Below, piece after piece: positions 27,157-35,827 of a stretch of DNA of 64,000 bases. The notes beneath the pieces are model-generated. The model searched no databases, was not told where the DNA came from, and saw only the letters and a program-made list of their open reading frames with translations. The stretch's first letter is position 1; each line of letters opens with the position of its first letter. Location of the stretch: contig NZ_KZ084327.1 in assembly GCF_002093975.1 (NCBI RefSeq), forward strand, positions 225,978 to 289,977. Reading direction: 5' to 3'. Origin of the DNA: Thermoactinospora rubra. GTDB lineage: Bacteria; Actinomycetota; Actinomycetes; Streptosporangiales; Streptosporangiaceae. Both the position numbers and the translations under genes were made by a program.

Positions 27157-27594
27157 ATGACACTTCCTCGTATCACAGCGCTCGTCCCGGCACTGCTCGC
27201 GGCCCTGTGCGCCGCCTGCTCATCCGGCGGCGGCGGGTCCGCCGCCGCCGGGAACGCCGGGAGCACCGGACATGCCGCCCACGGCCGCCCGCTCACCGTG
27301 GAGCAGCTGGCCGCCAAGGTCGGCTGCACGCCGCGGATCCAGGTCGACGCCCAGGACATGCGCACCGGCCACTGCAAGACCGGCGACGGCGAGTTCTTCC
27401 TCAGCACCTTCGCCACCCAGGAGGGCAAGGACGCCTGGATGGACACCGCCCCCGAGTACAACCCGCACCTCGTCGGCCACCTGTGGACCGCGCTGGCCCC
27501 CCGCGAAGTGCTGGAGAAGCTCATGGGCAGGCTCGGCGGCGAGCTGCACCTCAACGATCACCGGACGAAGTCGCCCTCGCCCCAGGGGTACTAG
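27157..27594 (+). CDS. Small lipoprotein
   Basis: 145 residues. Lipoprotein signal peptide with lipobox LCAAC (Cys21), Gly/Ser-rich tether, then a compact domain with two further cysteines (GCTPR, GHCKTGDGEF) that could form a disulfide. The 3' end overlaps the convergent cydB gene by 44 bp. No function recognised. Confidence 0.7.
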   Translation: MTLPRITALVPALLAALCAACSSGGGGSAAAGNAGSTGHAAHGRPLTVEQLAAKVGCTPRIQVDAQDMRTGHCKTGDGEFFLSTFATQEGKDAWMDTAPEYNPHLVGHLWTALAPREVLEKLMGRLGGELHLNDHRTKSPSPQGY

Positions 27595-28456
27595 CCACGC
27601 CCACCCGCTTCCTGAACACCCAGTACGTCCAGCCCTGGTAGAGCAGGACGAACGGCAGGATCGCCAGGCCGATCCAGGTCATGACGCCGAGCGTGTAGGG
27701 GCCCGAGGCGGCCTCGGCCAGCGTCAGGCCGGGCAGGGGCGCCTGCCGTACGGTGGCGAAGACCGCGGCCGAGGCCAGCGCGATGCCCGCGGCGGTGGCG
27801 GCGAACGCCCAGCCCTCCCGGCCGCGCCAGATCAGCGCCGTGGCGGCGGCCGGCGCCGCCATGCCCGCCACCGCGGCCGGCGAGCCCAGGCCCGCCAGGG
27901 CGGCCACGGCCAGGGGGACGGCCGCCACGCCGAGCCCCAGCGCGGCCGTCCGGGCCCGCCGCCGCAGCGCGCCCTCGGTCCTCAGGGCCAGGAACACCGC
28001 GCCGTGCAGCGCGAAGACGGTCAGCGACGCCAGCCCGCCCAGGATCGCGTTGCCGCCGGCCACCTGGGCGAACAGCACGCCCCACACGAAGGCGGGCACC
28101 GCGCTGCCGGCCACGATCCCCAGGTCGCACCAGCGCGGGTCGGCGACCTTGCCCCGCCACTCCAGGCCCACGCCGCGCACGATGAGCCCCGCCAGCACCA
28201 GCAGGAGCGGGATGTAGAAGGACGACAGCAGGCCCGCGTACCAGGCGGGGAAGGCCGCGAACGTGGCGCCCACCGCGGTGATGAGCCACACCTCGTTGCC
28301 GTCCCACACCGGGCCGATGGTCCGCAGCGCCTGCTCGTGCTCGGCTTCGTCGCGGCTGACGAAGGGCGCCAGCATGCCGACGCCGAAGTCGAAGCCCTCC
28401 AGGACGAAGTAGCCCGTCCACAGGAACGCGATGAGGAAGAACCAAAAGTCGATCAT
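27551..28456 (-). CDS. cydB: Cytochrome bd ubiquinol oxidase subunit II
   Basis: 301 residues, about 8 membrane helices, beginning FWFFLIAFLWTGYFVLEGFDFGVG, the CydB signature. ATG 28456 is preferred over 28465 because AGGGA then sits 8 nt upstream. Follows cydA by 11 bp. With CydA it forms the high-affinity quinol oxidase used at low oxygen. No cydCD exporter genes follow here. Confidence 0.92.
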   Translation of the reverse strand: MIDFWFFLIAFLWTGYFVLEGFDFGVGMLAPFVSRDEAEHEQALRTIGPVWDGNEVWLITAVGATFAAFPAWYAGLLSSFYIPLLLVLAGLIVRGVGLEWRGKVADPRWCDLGIVAGSAVPAFVWGVLFAQVAGGNAILGGLASLTVFALHGAVFLALRTEGALRRRARTAALGLGVAAVPLAVAALAGLGSPAAVAGMAAPAAATALIWRGREGWAFAATAAGIALASAAVFATVRQAPLPGLTLAEAASGPYTLGVMTWIGLAILPFVLLYQGWTYWVFRKRVGVASTPGARATSSGDR

Positions 28457-28467
28457 TGCTGGCATCC

Positions 28468-29805
28468 CTAGTACATCAGCGCGGGCTCGCGCTGCTCGGC
28501 CTGGACGGCGGGCCGCTCGGGGCCCTGCCTGACGTGCCTGGTGAGGAGGACGGCCTCCGCGACGGCGAGCGCGCCGTACAGGAGGGTGAAGACGGTCAGC
28601 GAGGTGGCCACCTCGCCCAGCGACACGCCGGGGGAGACGCTGGCGGCGGTGAGCAGCTCGCCGGTGACGGTCCAGGGCTGGCGGCCCATCTCGCTCACCA
28701 GCCAGCCGGCGATCACCGCCAGCAGCGGCAGCGGCAGGGCCAGCAGGGCGGCCCTGGCGAACCAGCCGGGCACGGGCCTGCGGCGGCGGGTCAGGAACAG
28801 CCCGAGCACCGCCAGGCCCACGGTGGTCAGGCCGAAGCCCTGCATGAGCCGGTAGGACCAGAAGATCACCGGAAGGTTGGGCCGGTAGTCGCCGGGGCCG
28901 AACTTCGCCTCGAACTCCTTCTGCAGGTCCTCGGTGCCGCGCACCACCGCGTCGGGGTCGCCGGCGGCCAGGAAGCTGAGCACCTTGGGGATCTCCACGC
29001 CCGGCAGGAGGTGGTACGGCGCGCCCGCGGTGTCGCGCTCCAGGCCCTCGGCCGCGGCCAGCTTCATCGGCTGCTGCTCGTGCAGGAGCTTGCCCGACAG
29101 GTCGCCGCTGCCCGCGACCACGGCTCCTGCGACCGCCGTCATGACCAGCGCGCCCCGCATGGCGCCGCGCCACATGTCCTGCCTGTCCTTCAGCAGCCGG
29201 TAGCCGCAGACCGCGAGCACGAACCCGCCGGCCACGACGAAGGACGCGCCGATGACGTGCGGCACCTGGGCCAGCGCGGTGGAGTTGGTGAGCACCGCCC
29301 ACAGGTCGGTCATCCTGGCCCTGCCGTTCTCCACGGTGTAGCCGACCGGGTGCTTCATCCAGGCGTTGGCGGCCAGGATGAAGTAGGCCGACAGGTTGGA
29401 GCCGATGACCGCCGCCCAGATCGTGGCCAGGTGGACGCGCTTGGGCAGCCGATCCCAGCCGAAGATCCACAGCCCCAGGAACGTGGACTCCATGAAGAAC
29501 GCCAGCAGCGCCTCCAGCGCCAGCGGCGCGCCGAACACGTCGCCCACGAACACCGAGTACTCGCTCCAGTTCATGCCGAACTGGAACTCCTGCACGATGC
29601 CCGTCACCACGCCCATGGCGAAGTTGATCAGGAACAGCTTGCCGAAGAACTTGGTCAGCCGCAGGTAGTGCTCCTTGCCCGTGCGGTGCCATGCGGTCTG
29701 CAACGCGGCCACGAAGAAGCCGAGACCGATGGTCAGCGGCACGAACAGGAAGTGGTACACGGTGGTGATCCCGAACTGCCACCGCGCAAGGTCCAGTGCG
29801 TCCAT
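28468..29805 (-). CDS. cydA: Cytochrome bd ubiquinol oxidase subunit I
   Basis: 445 residues with the haem ligand His18 (VYHFLFVP), the quinol-oxidation-site motif GRQPW and short Q-loop. The ATG at 29805 is chosen over 29823 because GAGGGG lies just ahead of it. First gene of cydAB. Regulation is probably through the paired dyads at 29827-29875. Confidence 0.93.
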   Translation of the reverse strand: MDALDLARWQFGITTVYHFLFVPLTIGLGFFVAALQTAWHRTGKEHYLRLTKFFGKLFLINFAMGVVTGIVQEFQFGMNWSEYSVFVGDVFGAPLALEALLAFFMESTFLGLWIFGWDRLPKRVHLATIWAAVIGSNLSAYFILAANAWMKHPVGYTVENGRARMTDLWAVLTNSTALAQVPHVIGASFVVAGGFVLAVCGYRLLKDRQDMWRGAMRGALVMTAVAGAVVAGSGDLSGKLLHEQQPMKLAAAEGLERDTAGAPYHLLPGVEIPKVLSFLAAGDPDAVVRGTEDLQKEFEAKFGPGDYRPNLPVIFWSYRLMQGFGLTTVGLAVLGLFLTRRRRPVPGWFARAALLALPLPLLAVIAGWLVSEMGRQPWTVTGELLTAASVSPGVSLGEVATSLTVFTLLYGALAVAEAVLLTRHVRQGPERPAVQAEQREPALMY

Positions 29806-29826
29806 CGTCCCCTCACGGGTCATCGA

Positions 29827-29875
29827 GCTCTACAGCTCGTAGTTCTATATTCAGTAGTACTACAAGCTGTAGAGC
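29827..29875. promoter_or_regulatory. Paired dyads upstream of cydAB
   Basis: Two 13-bp dyads, CTACAGCTCGTAG (29830-29842) and CTACAAGCTGTAG (29860-29872), are 30 bp apart, i.e. three helical turns. They are nested in a perfect 11-bp inverted repeat, GCTCTACAGCT (29827-29837) and AGCTGTAGAGC (29865-29875). The half-site CTACA/TGTAG resembles BlaI/MecI-type operators rather than the Rex site usual for cyd genes in Streptomyces. Confidence 0.6.
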
Positions 29876-30010
29876 AATGCGACAGGAGGGGGCTGCGATC
29901 TTCCTCACAGCGGCCCCGGTCTTCCGGGCACGGCCCGCCCGGGCGTCACCCGGTGGGTCTGGCAAAAGTTGCCGTTAAGGACAGGGCCGGAGAACTCTAG
30001 AGTGGGCTGG

Positions 30011-30670
30011 GTGAAGGTCACGGGCAGCGCCGTCATCGGCGCCGACAGGGAACGTGTGTGGGCCGCGCTGCGGGACCCGGCGGTGCTCGTGCGCACCATC
30101 CCGGGCTGCCGCCGCCTGGAGGAGACCGGGCCCGACTCCTACCGGATGACCGTGAGCGCCGGGGTGGCCTCCATCAAGGGCGTCTACCAGGGCGAGGTGT
30201 CCCTGTCGGAGCCGCTGGAGCCGGAGCGCTTCGTGCTCAAGGCGCGCGGCCAGGGTGCTCCCGGCACGGTCGAGGCCACCGTTGAGGTACGGCTGAGCGA
30301 GGCCGACGGCGGCACGCGGGTCGACTACGACGCCGACGCCGTGGTGGGCGGGATGATCGGCGGCGTCGGGCAGCGCATGCTCGGCGCGGCCGCCCGGCGC
30401 ACCGCCGGCGAGTTCTTCGCCGCGGTGGACCAGGCGCTCTCGGGCGCGCCCGCCGTCCGGCCGGCGACTGAGGAGCGGGCGATCGAGGAGCGGGCGCCGC
30501 AGCCCCAGGCCGCCCGTACGGCCGGAGCCGCGGTGTGGGAGCGCCCCGCCGCGCCCACCCCCGAGACCCGCCCGGTCCTGACGCTGGCCGCCTTCGGCCT
30601 GGGCGCGGCCGTGGCGCTGGCCGGGGTGGCCGTCGGGTGGGCCCTCGCCCGCCGCACGCGCCGCGGCTGA
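30011..30670 (+). CDS. CoxG-like SRPBCC protein with C-terminal membrane anchor
   Basis: 219 residues. N-terminal CoxG/SRPBCC domain (VTGSAVIGADRERVWAALRD, TIPGCRRLEETGPDSY, GGVGQRMLGAAARR) and a C-terminal helix of about 22 residues followed by RRTRRG, a tail anchor. CoxG proteins recruit or assemble CO-dehydrogenase-type Mo enzymes at the membrane, but no such operon adjoins; the nearest Mo hydroxylase is 4 kb away. GTG 30011 gives the usual start; GTG 30002 is possible. Confidence 0.8.
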   Translation: MKVTGSAVIGADRERVWAALRDPAVLVRTIPGCRRLEETGPDSYRMTVSAGVASIKGVYQGEVSLSEPLEPERFVLKARGQGAPGTVEATVEVRLSEADGGTRVDYDADAVVGGMIGGVGQRMLGAAARRTAGEFFAAVDQALSGAPAVRPATEERAIEERAPQPQAARTAGAAVWERPAAPTPETRPVLTLAAFGLGAAVALAGVAVGWALARRTRRG

Positions 30671-30733
30671 CGGCGAACGCGCAGCTTGCCGTACCCCTCG
30701 CCGAAAAGGATCTCCCGGCGTAGCGTGGGGCGT

Positions 30734-31630
30734 ATGCGCCAGGCACGTGCGGAAGACGCCAGGATCGAGGCCAGGAGAGTCATCAGGAACCTGCTGGGCG
30801 AGGAGCAGCCGACCGCGGCCATGCTGCTCGACGACGCCCGCGCGATGATCGGCGAAGCCCGGACGGCACGCTGCGTGGAGCTGGCCCTGGGCGCCTCGCT
30901 GACCAGGCGGTCGGCCGAGCTCGCCGCCGTCGCCGCGCTCGTGGTCGGCACCCGCGAGCTGGGGGAGGAGTGGTGGAAGCGGGCCAGGGGCCCCAAGCTG
31001 CCGCCGCCCCAGGAGGTGCTCGACACCGGCACCGCGGTCGACCCGTGGACCGACCTGACGGTGCTGGAGATGCTCGCGGCCTGGATCGCCGACGACGCCG
31101 CCGACGCGCTGTGGGGACCGCCGGTCGCCGAGGTGGACCTCAACTCCTGGCAGGCCGAGGACCGCTTCCGGCTGCCCGAGGGCGTACGGCCCGGCCAGCG
31201 GCTCGTGGTGTCCTTCGACGCCGGGGGACGGCTCGACGCGGTGGTCACCCGGCGGCCGGACGACGACCTGGGCTCCAACCTCGACTTCCACTCGCTGCGC
31301 TACTCCCGCCCGGCCGAGACGCAGTGGAGCTGGGGCGTCGCGGCGGGGCTCGGCCCGCACCCGCTGCCCGGCGAGGACCCCGACCCCTACGCCCGCGAGG
31401 TGGACCGCGGGGCGGTGGACATCCTGTACGGCTGGGCGCTGCGGCACGGCGCGACCCGCGAGCTGCTGGGCGAGCGGTGGCGCACGGTGGGCGAGGTGGT
31501 GGCGGCCATCGAGCGCGTGGACTGGATGTGGCGCAGCGCCGAGTGGTTCGGCTGGTGGCGGGGCGCCTCGGCGCTGGTGGACGACTCCGGGTACCTGCCG
31601 TATCGGCTGGAGGAGCTGGCCGCGGGCTAG
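30734..31630 (+). CDS. Hypothetical protein
   Basis: 298 residues, soluble, rich in Trp (RSAEWFGWWRG, WRTVGEVVAAIERVDWMW), N-terminal helical region and a middle beta-rich part. No motif I can name. ATG 30734 is preferred over 30686, which lies in the preceding intergenic stretch. It follows the CoxG-like gene by 63 bp in the same direction. Confidence 0.65.
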   Translation: MRQARAEDARIEARRVIRNLLGEEQPTAAMLLDDARAMIGEARTARCVELALGASLTRRSAELAAVAALVVGTRELGEEWWKRARGPKLPPPQEVLDTGTAVDPWTDLTVLEMLAAWIADDAADALWGPPVAEVDLNSWQAEDRFRLPEGVRPGQRLVVSFDAGGRLDAVVTRRPDDDLGSNLDFHSLRYSRPAETQWSWGVAAGLGPHPLPGEDPDPYAREVDRGAVDILYGWALRHGATRELLGERWRTVGEVVAAIERVDWMWRSAEWFGWWRGASALVDDSGYLPYRLEELAAG

Positions 31631-31653
31631 GGAGTCCCGGCCCGCGTCCCGGT

Positions 31654-32835
31654 TCAGAACGGCGTCAGGGTGATGTAAGCCTGGGCGGGGTTGGCGTCGT
31701 GGACGAGGGACTCGAAGCCGCCCACGTCGTCGAAGGGGAAGGCGTACGCCTTGCCGTCCACCATGTGGTGGTGGACCGCGCGGGCGTAGTGGTTGGTCAC
31801 CGGGTCCTGGTAGAACTGGCTCGCGTCGGTGGTCGGCTGGGTGGGGAAGCGCTCCAGCGTCGACCGGTTGAGCGCGGCGCACAGGGTGCGGGCGATGGGG
31901 CCGACGTGGTCGTCGTTCGGGGCGTGCAGCCTGCCGTCGCAACCGAAGACGTTGGCGGTGCTCGGCTTGGCGAACGTGGCGACGGTCCGGCCGGATCCGT
32001 CGGTGAACACCATCGCGTCGCCCTGGGTGCGGCCGTGGAAGCGGACGTCGGGTCTGTCGCGGAAGGGACGTACCGTGAGCGTCCTGGTGCGGTAGGCGTC
32101 CCAGGCCCTGGTGATGTAACCGTCCATGATCGTCGGGCTCAGGAGCCCGGCGTCGATGCCCTTGCCCGGGGCGAGCGCGCGCACACGCAGGCCGTCGGAG
32201 CGGGTGTGGATGAGCCTGGCCCAGCCGCCGGGCTGGTTCTTGATGGCGTCGAGCAGCCGGTTGCGGCCGTTGGCGACCAGGTGGCCGGTGCTCTTGACGG
32301 CGCCCGCGGCGTTCTTGACCCCGACGGCGTGCGGCACGCTGAACATGTCCACCTGCGAGCTGTTGAGCCACAGGCCCGCGTCGTTGAGCGTGTACTCGCT
32401 CCAGTCGAACAGGATGTCGCGGTTGGGGTCGGAGGGGTTCCAGGGAGCGGGCTGGACCAGGCCCGTCGGGGTGAGGAAGAACCTGATCTTCTGGCCGAAG
32501 GAGAAGTAGACCCGGCCGGACAGCTTGGGGATCCGGATGGTCTTCGCCTGGCCGTTGGCCGGGCCGGGGATCGACACGTCGGGGGCCGGGCTGGGCGGGA
32601 TGCTGCCGCCGTTCCACTCCCGGAACCGGCCCGCGGCGTCGGCATAGCCGAGCCGGTGCGTGGTGAGGCTCTCCCCGAGCACGTAGATCCACAGCGCTTC
32701 GCCGCGGCCCGAGTTGTTCGTGATGGTCAGCGGGATGGTCTCGGGCACCGCCGCGGCCGCGGCCTGCGGGACGGAGAGCGGGGACAGCAGCGCGAGCACC
32801 GCGATGGCTGCACGCTTCTTCAGGCTGAAGGACAT
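31654..32835 (-). CDS. Secreted GH64 beta-1,3-glucanase
   Basis: 393 residues with a Sec signal peptide (KKRAAIAVLALLSPLSVPQA). Thaumatin-like beta-sandwich start (IPLTITNNSGRGEALWIYVLG). Glu147 (WSEYTL) and Asp163 (QVDMF) are 16 residues apart, exactly the spacing of the catalytic pair in the Streptomyces laminaripentaose-producing enzyme. Cleaves fungal-wall beta-1,3-glucan outside the cell. AGGAG lies 5 nt before the ATG. A LacI-type operator sits upstream. Confidence 0.85.
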   Translation of the reverse strand: MSFSLKKRAAIAVLALLSPLSVPQAAAAAVPETIPLTITNNSGRGEALWIYVLGESLTTHRLGYADAAGRFREWNGGSIPPSPAPDVSIPGPANGQAKTIRIPKLSGRVYFSFGQKIRFFLTPTGLVQPAPWNPSDPNRDILFDWSEYTLNDAGLWLNSSQVDMFSVPHAVGVKNAAGAVKSTGHLVANGRNRLLDAIKNQPGGWARLIHTRSDGLRVRALAPGKGIDAGLLSPTIMDGYITRAWDAYRTRTLTVRPFRDRPDVRFHGRTQGDAMVFTDGSGRTVATFAKPSTANVFGCDGRLHAPNDDHVGPIARTLCAALNRSTLERFPTQPTTDASQFYQDPVTNHYARAVHHHMVDGKAYAFPFDDVGGFESLVHDANPAQAYITLTPF

Positions 32836-32859
32836 GTCACTCCTGGGGGGTGTTCAGAG

Positions 32860-32877
32860 TGAGAGAGCGCTCTCCCA
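32860..32877. promoter_or_regulatory. LacI-family operator for the glucanase
   Basis: TGAGAGAGCGCTCTCCCA is palindromic except one pair, with a perfect GAGAGCGCTCTC core (32863-32874). Such AGCGCT-centred sites are bound by CebR/BglR-type sugar repressors in actinomycetes. It lies 25 bp before the start; no LacI gene is in the window. Confidence 0.6.
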
Positions 32878-32938
32878 TTGTGAGGCGACCGGCCGGCGCT
32901 GTCGATACCGGAGGATCGCTCGCCACCGGTCGTCACGT

Positions 32939-33300
32939 CGTGACGTGCACCCGCCACCCTTCGCCGGTCGAGCTCAGGACGGGGTGAAGAGCCTCCAGCC
33001 CCGGCCGGCCGGCGCGCTGCCACGCCTCGATGTGGTCGCGCAGCTTGATGATGCGATTGGTGCCTCGCCGGCGGTGGTGGAAACACTCAGCAGGCCGCCG
33101 GTGGCGATCTCGTGCCGCCAGGCGCCGATGGTCTGGGCCGGCCCGGTCAGTTCGGGATGTCGGTCGTGGCCGGCGCACCAGAGCAGGAAGGTGGCCAGAC
33201 AGCCGCGGACCTGGCTGGCGCAGGTGGCGGAGTTGTTCCTGGCCATCCAGCAGGCCGGCGCCTGCTCGCCGGGCGCCCCGGCAACCGGAGACGGCCTGTT
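32939..33300 (-). pseudogene. Remnant of ISL3-like transposase (C-terminal part)
   Basis: In the leftward frames the segment reads LTGPAQTIGAWRHEIATG followed, after a frame change near 33070, by GTNRIIKL. This matches the order W-R-x-E-I ... (E)GxNRxIK found near the C-terminus of ISL3-type DDE transposases. Both ends are missing and no inverted repeats are visible, so it is a decayed fragment. The match is by eye only. Confidence 0.35.
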
Positions 33301-33319
33301 TGGCGCGACAGCCGGCCCG

Positions 33320-33340
33320 CGACGATCTTCTCTACAGGGT
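33320..33340 (+). repeat. 21-bp direct repeat, copy 1
   Basis: CGACGATCTTCTCTACAGGGT; 20 of 21 bases identical to 35238-35258 in the same orientation. The repeats bracket the two decayed genes between them. Confidence 0.6.
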
Positions 33341-33435
33341 TCGAGGTGATCGTCTCGCACACCACCGGCCCGCTGCCGCTTCGCGGTGGGTCGACGGCGT
33401 GCGAGGTGGTCAGGCAGGGAGAGCCACGGGAGGCG

Positions 33436-34301
33436 CTAGGCGTCCCGGTACAGGTCCCGTCTCTCGGGGAGTGGCTGGAAACCGGCTGACTGGTAGGTGG
33501 CGACGGCGCCGGCGTTGGAGCTCGGGGTGCAGACGATCGCGCTCGACGAGCCCAGTTCCCGGAGTGCGGCCGCCGCGGCGACGGTGATCGCCTTGCCGTA
33601 GCCGTGGCCGCGATGGTCCCGGTGCACGCCCATCGGCTCGAGCAGCCCGGGCTTGCCGGACCGGCCGACCACACCGTCACCGCCGCCACCGCGTCGCCCT
33701 GCCCGTCGTAGGCGAGCAGGCACCGGGCGTCGGCGTACGGCAGCCCGGCCGCCATCGCGTGCCAGCGCTCGCCGGTGAACGTCGACCCGTCGAACGACGC
33801 CCGCAGGACGGCGCTCCACACGTGCGCCCGCTCCGGCCCGATCGCCTCGACCCGCACGCCCGGGTCCTTCACCGGCTCCGTGAGGTCGCGGTGCAGCGGC
33901 GTCCACGGCTCGCCGGCGTGCCAGCCGTTCTCGGACAGCAGCTCCTGGATCAGGGCGCCGTTCGGCGCCTCGACGTACGCCTTCCCCTCGGGCAGGACGC
34001 CGCGCCCCGGCTCGGTCACGTCTTCGACCAGCCGCCGCGCCAGCTCCTCGTCCCGCTGAGCCTCCGGCGCGCTCGTCAGCCGCAACAGGCCGGGGCCGTC
34101 CAGCAGCCCGACGGCGAGGATCCGCCCGTCCCGGCGCCAGGTCCGGACCGCCGCGGCCGTCGCCTCGGCGCCGAACCGCCAGAACCAGCCCACGTCCCCC
34201 GGATGCAGCTGGAACGGCGCCCCGTCGTCCTGCCAGTCCCGCAGCACGCCCACGACCTCGCCCAGCCCGTCGACTCCCGGCTCACCCAGCACGACCGCCA
34301 T
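33436..34301 (-). pseudogene. GNAT acetyltransferase broken by a 1-nt frameshift
   Basis: The N-terminal frame (MAVVLGEPGVDGLGEVVGVL... to AAVTVWSAGP) and the C-terminal frame (GKPGLLEPMGVHRDHRGHGY... to the stop at 33436) form one GNAT protein of about 288 residues. The acetyl-CoA loop, HRGHGYGKAI, is in the second frame. One extra C in the TCCGG run near 33659 would rejoin them. Either a true mutation or a sequencing error in a homopolymer; neighbouring thymidine kinase decay favours mutation. Confidence 0.7.
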
Positions 34302-34494
34302 ACGCCCGATCACACACCACCGCACAGCCAGCCTGCACCGGGTTTTCGGCCGGGGACGCGACTCCGGCGGTCAAGGGCATCACGGTCAACATCCGGCCTG
34401 ACAGGACGGCCGCATCCCCCGGGCGATGACCAAGCCGGACGAGGTCGTGCCGGACCTCGACGACGTTCCGCCCGCGCGACGGTTGTGCGGGCGG

Positions 34495-35072
34495 CTACCG
34501 CGCCACCTGAGCAGGGGCGGGCCCGAGGTCGCCCTGGCGGTGGTGGCGGCGGCACAGCACCTGGTAGCGCACCGGCGTGTCGGCGGCCCGGGTGTCGCCG
34601 ATCACCACCTGCTCCCCGGTGCGCACCATCACCCCGCCCACGACGCGGGCGTTGAGCTGGCCCGGCCGCCCGCACCAGCACAGCACCTCCACCTGCAGCC
34701 GGCACACCTCGTCGGCCAGCTCGAACAGCCGTTGCGCGGCAGGGAACATGATGGAGCGGAAGTCGGAGGCCAGGCCGAAGGCGTAGACGTCGACGCAGTG
34801 GTCGTCGACCAGGTCGGCCAGCTGTTCGATCTGCTCCACCGTGTAGAAGCAGGCCTCGTCGCAGATCAGGTAGTCGATGCCGGCGTGGCGCAGCACCAGG
34901 TCCACCAGGTCCAGCCCGTCGGTGACCTCGACGGCCGCCGAGCGCAGGCCGATGCGGCTGGTGATCTCAGGGCCACCGGAGCGGTCGTGCTTGGTCAGCA
35001 CCAGCCCGCGCCTGCCCTGCCGGGCGTGGTTGTAGTTCATCTGCAGAGCCAGCGTCGACTCCCGCAGAACAT
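34495..35072 (-). pseudogene. tdk: Thymidine kinase remnant, P-loop frameshifted
   Basis: The body is a clear type II thymidine kinase: STLALQMNYNHA, LVLTKHDRSGG, ICDEACFYTVEQI, YAFGLASDF, zinc-type CWCG and VRYQVLCRRHH. In another frame just upstream the sequence reads MFCGG..., so a single lost base near 35060 has turned GKST into a shifted RESTLALQ, and the normal N-terminal strand is absent. The annotated-length frame that runs on to 35199 therefore begins with non-homologous residues. Probably inactive. Confidence 0.7.
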
Positions 35073-35237
35073 GCGCAAAGTCAATATTTCTTGGGAGGCA
35101 TCCCCGCGTGACCCAGCGAGTGGGCCGCAGATGGGCTGACGGCCCCGAACCAGGCATGACCTGTACGTATGTGAAGCAGCGACGTCGCCCCGCCCGCATA
35201 CGTACTGATCATTGGCGGGAGGCCACTCATGTTTCGG

Positions 35238-35258
35238 CGACAATCTTCTCTACAGGGT
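35238..35258 (+). repeat. 21-bp direct repeat, copy 2
   Basis: CGACAATCTTCTCTACAGGGT, one mismatch to 33320-33340. It leads directly into the hairpin-rich block. Confidence 0.6.
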
Positions 35259-35425
35259 CAAGGCGGCCCCACGGGGCCGCACGCGCCGCCCGCCGGGGGC
35301 CTGCCCTACGGGCAGCCGCTCGGGGACCCCTCCGCCCAGAGGCGCAAGCGCCAGGCGGTACCCCGGCGGTTTCAGCCCCCGCCGGCTGGCGCGGACGAGT
35401 GGAAGGGGCCGCCGTGCGGCGGTAC
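35259..35425. other. Multi-hairpin non-coding block
   Basis: Five strong stem-loops in about 160 bp: GCGGCCCC-AC-GGGGCCGC (35263-35280), CTGCCC-TAC-GGGCAG (35301-35315), a two-level stem CCGCC/GGCGG enclosing GGCGC-AA-GCGCC (35332-35358), CCGGCGG/CCGCCGG (35363-35385) and CCGCC-GTGC-GGCGG (35409-35422). The density suggests a structured RNA or the end of a mobile element; no recognised RNA family was seen. Confidence 0.45.
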
Positions 35426-35827
35426 AGCCTGATCACAGGGGGCGCACTTTTCGGGTCACGGGCCCGAGCTGGTCAGCGCACGCGTGCGCGGTCACGGGGC
35501 CGGGCTCACTGCATGTCTCCGGCGGGGGCGCTTCGGCTCCGGGCTGGCCAAGATCGCGGCGTGTGGCGGTGGAGTGGTTGCGGTGGAAGCCTGCCCGCCT
35601 GCCGCCGTCCCAGGGCAAGCCGTAGCAGACCAGCCGCAGGGCCGCCTTCGCTCCATCACGACCCTGATGCCGGGCGCGTGGTCGGGGCAGCCCCGCGGCT
35701 GGCCCGCTATCCCTGCGGGCGGGACGACGGCAGACGGGCAGGCAAGCTCTGGTGACATCTAGCGATATGCGCGACCGGCTTCCTGATACGCGCGACGCAG
35801 GCCTGACCGTACGGCAGGATGGGCGCC

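Larger units (their letters stand above)
35073..35827. other. Gene-free stretch with direct repeat and inverted repeat
   Basis: No convincing gene. It holds a 9-bp inverted repeat GTACGTATG/CATACGTAC (35163-35171, 35197-35205), the second direct-repeat copy, a hairpin-rich block (separate entry) and GC-rich sequence to 35760 with no ribosome site or conserved frame. Confidence 0.6.

Noticed and set aside
34426..34494. ATG at 34426 with a plausible short N-terminus (MTKPDEVVPDLDDVPPARRL)
   Set aside because: No ribosome site, and the frame continues only as shadow of the thymidine kinase remnant.
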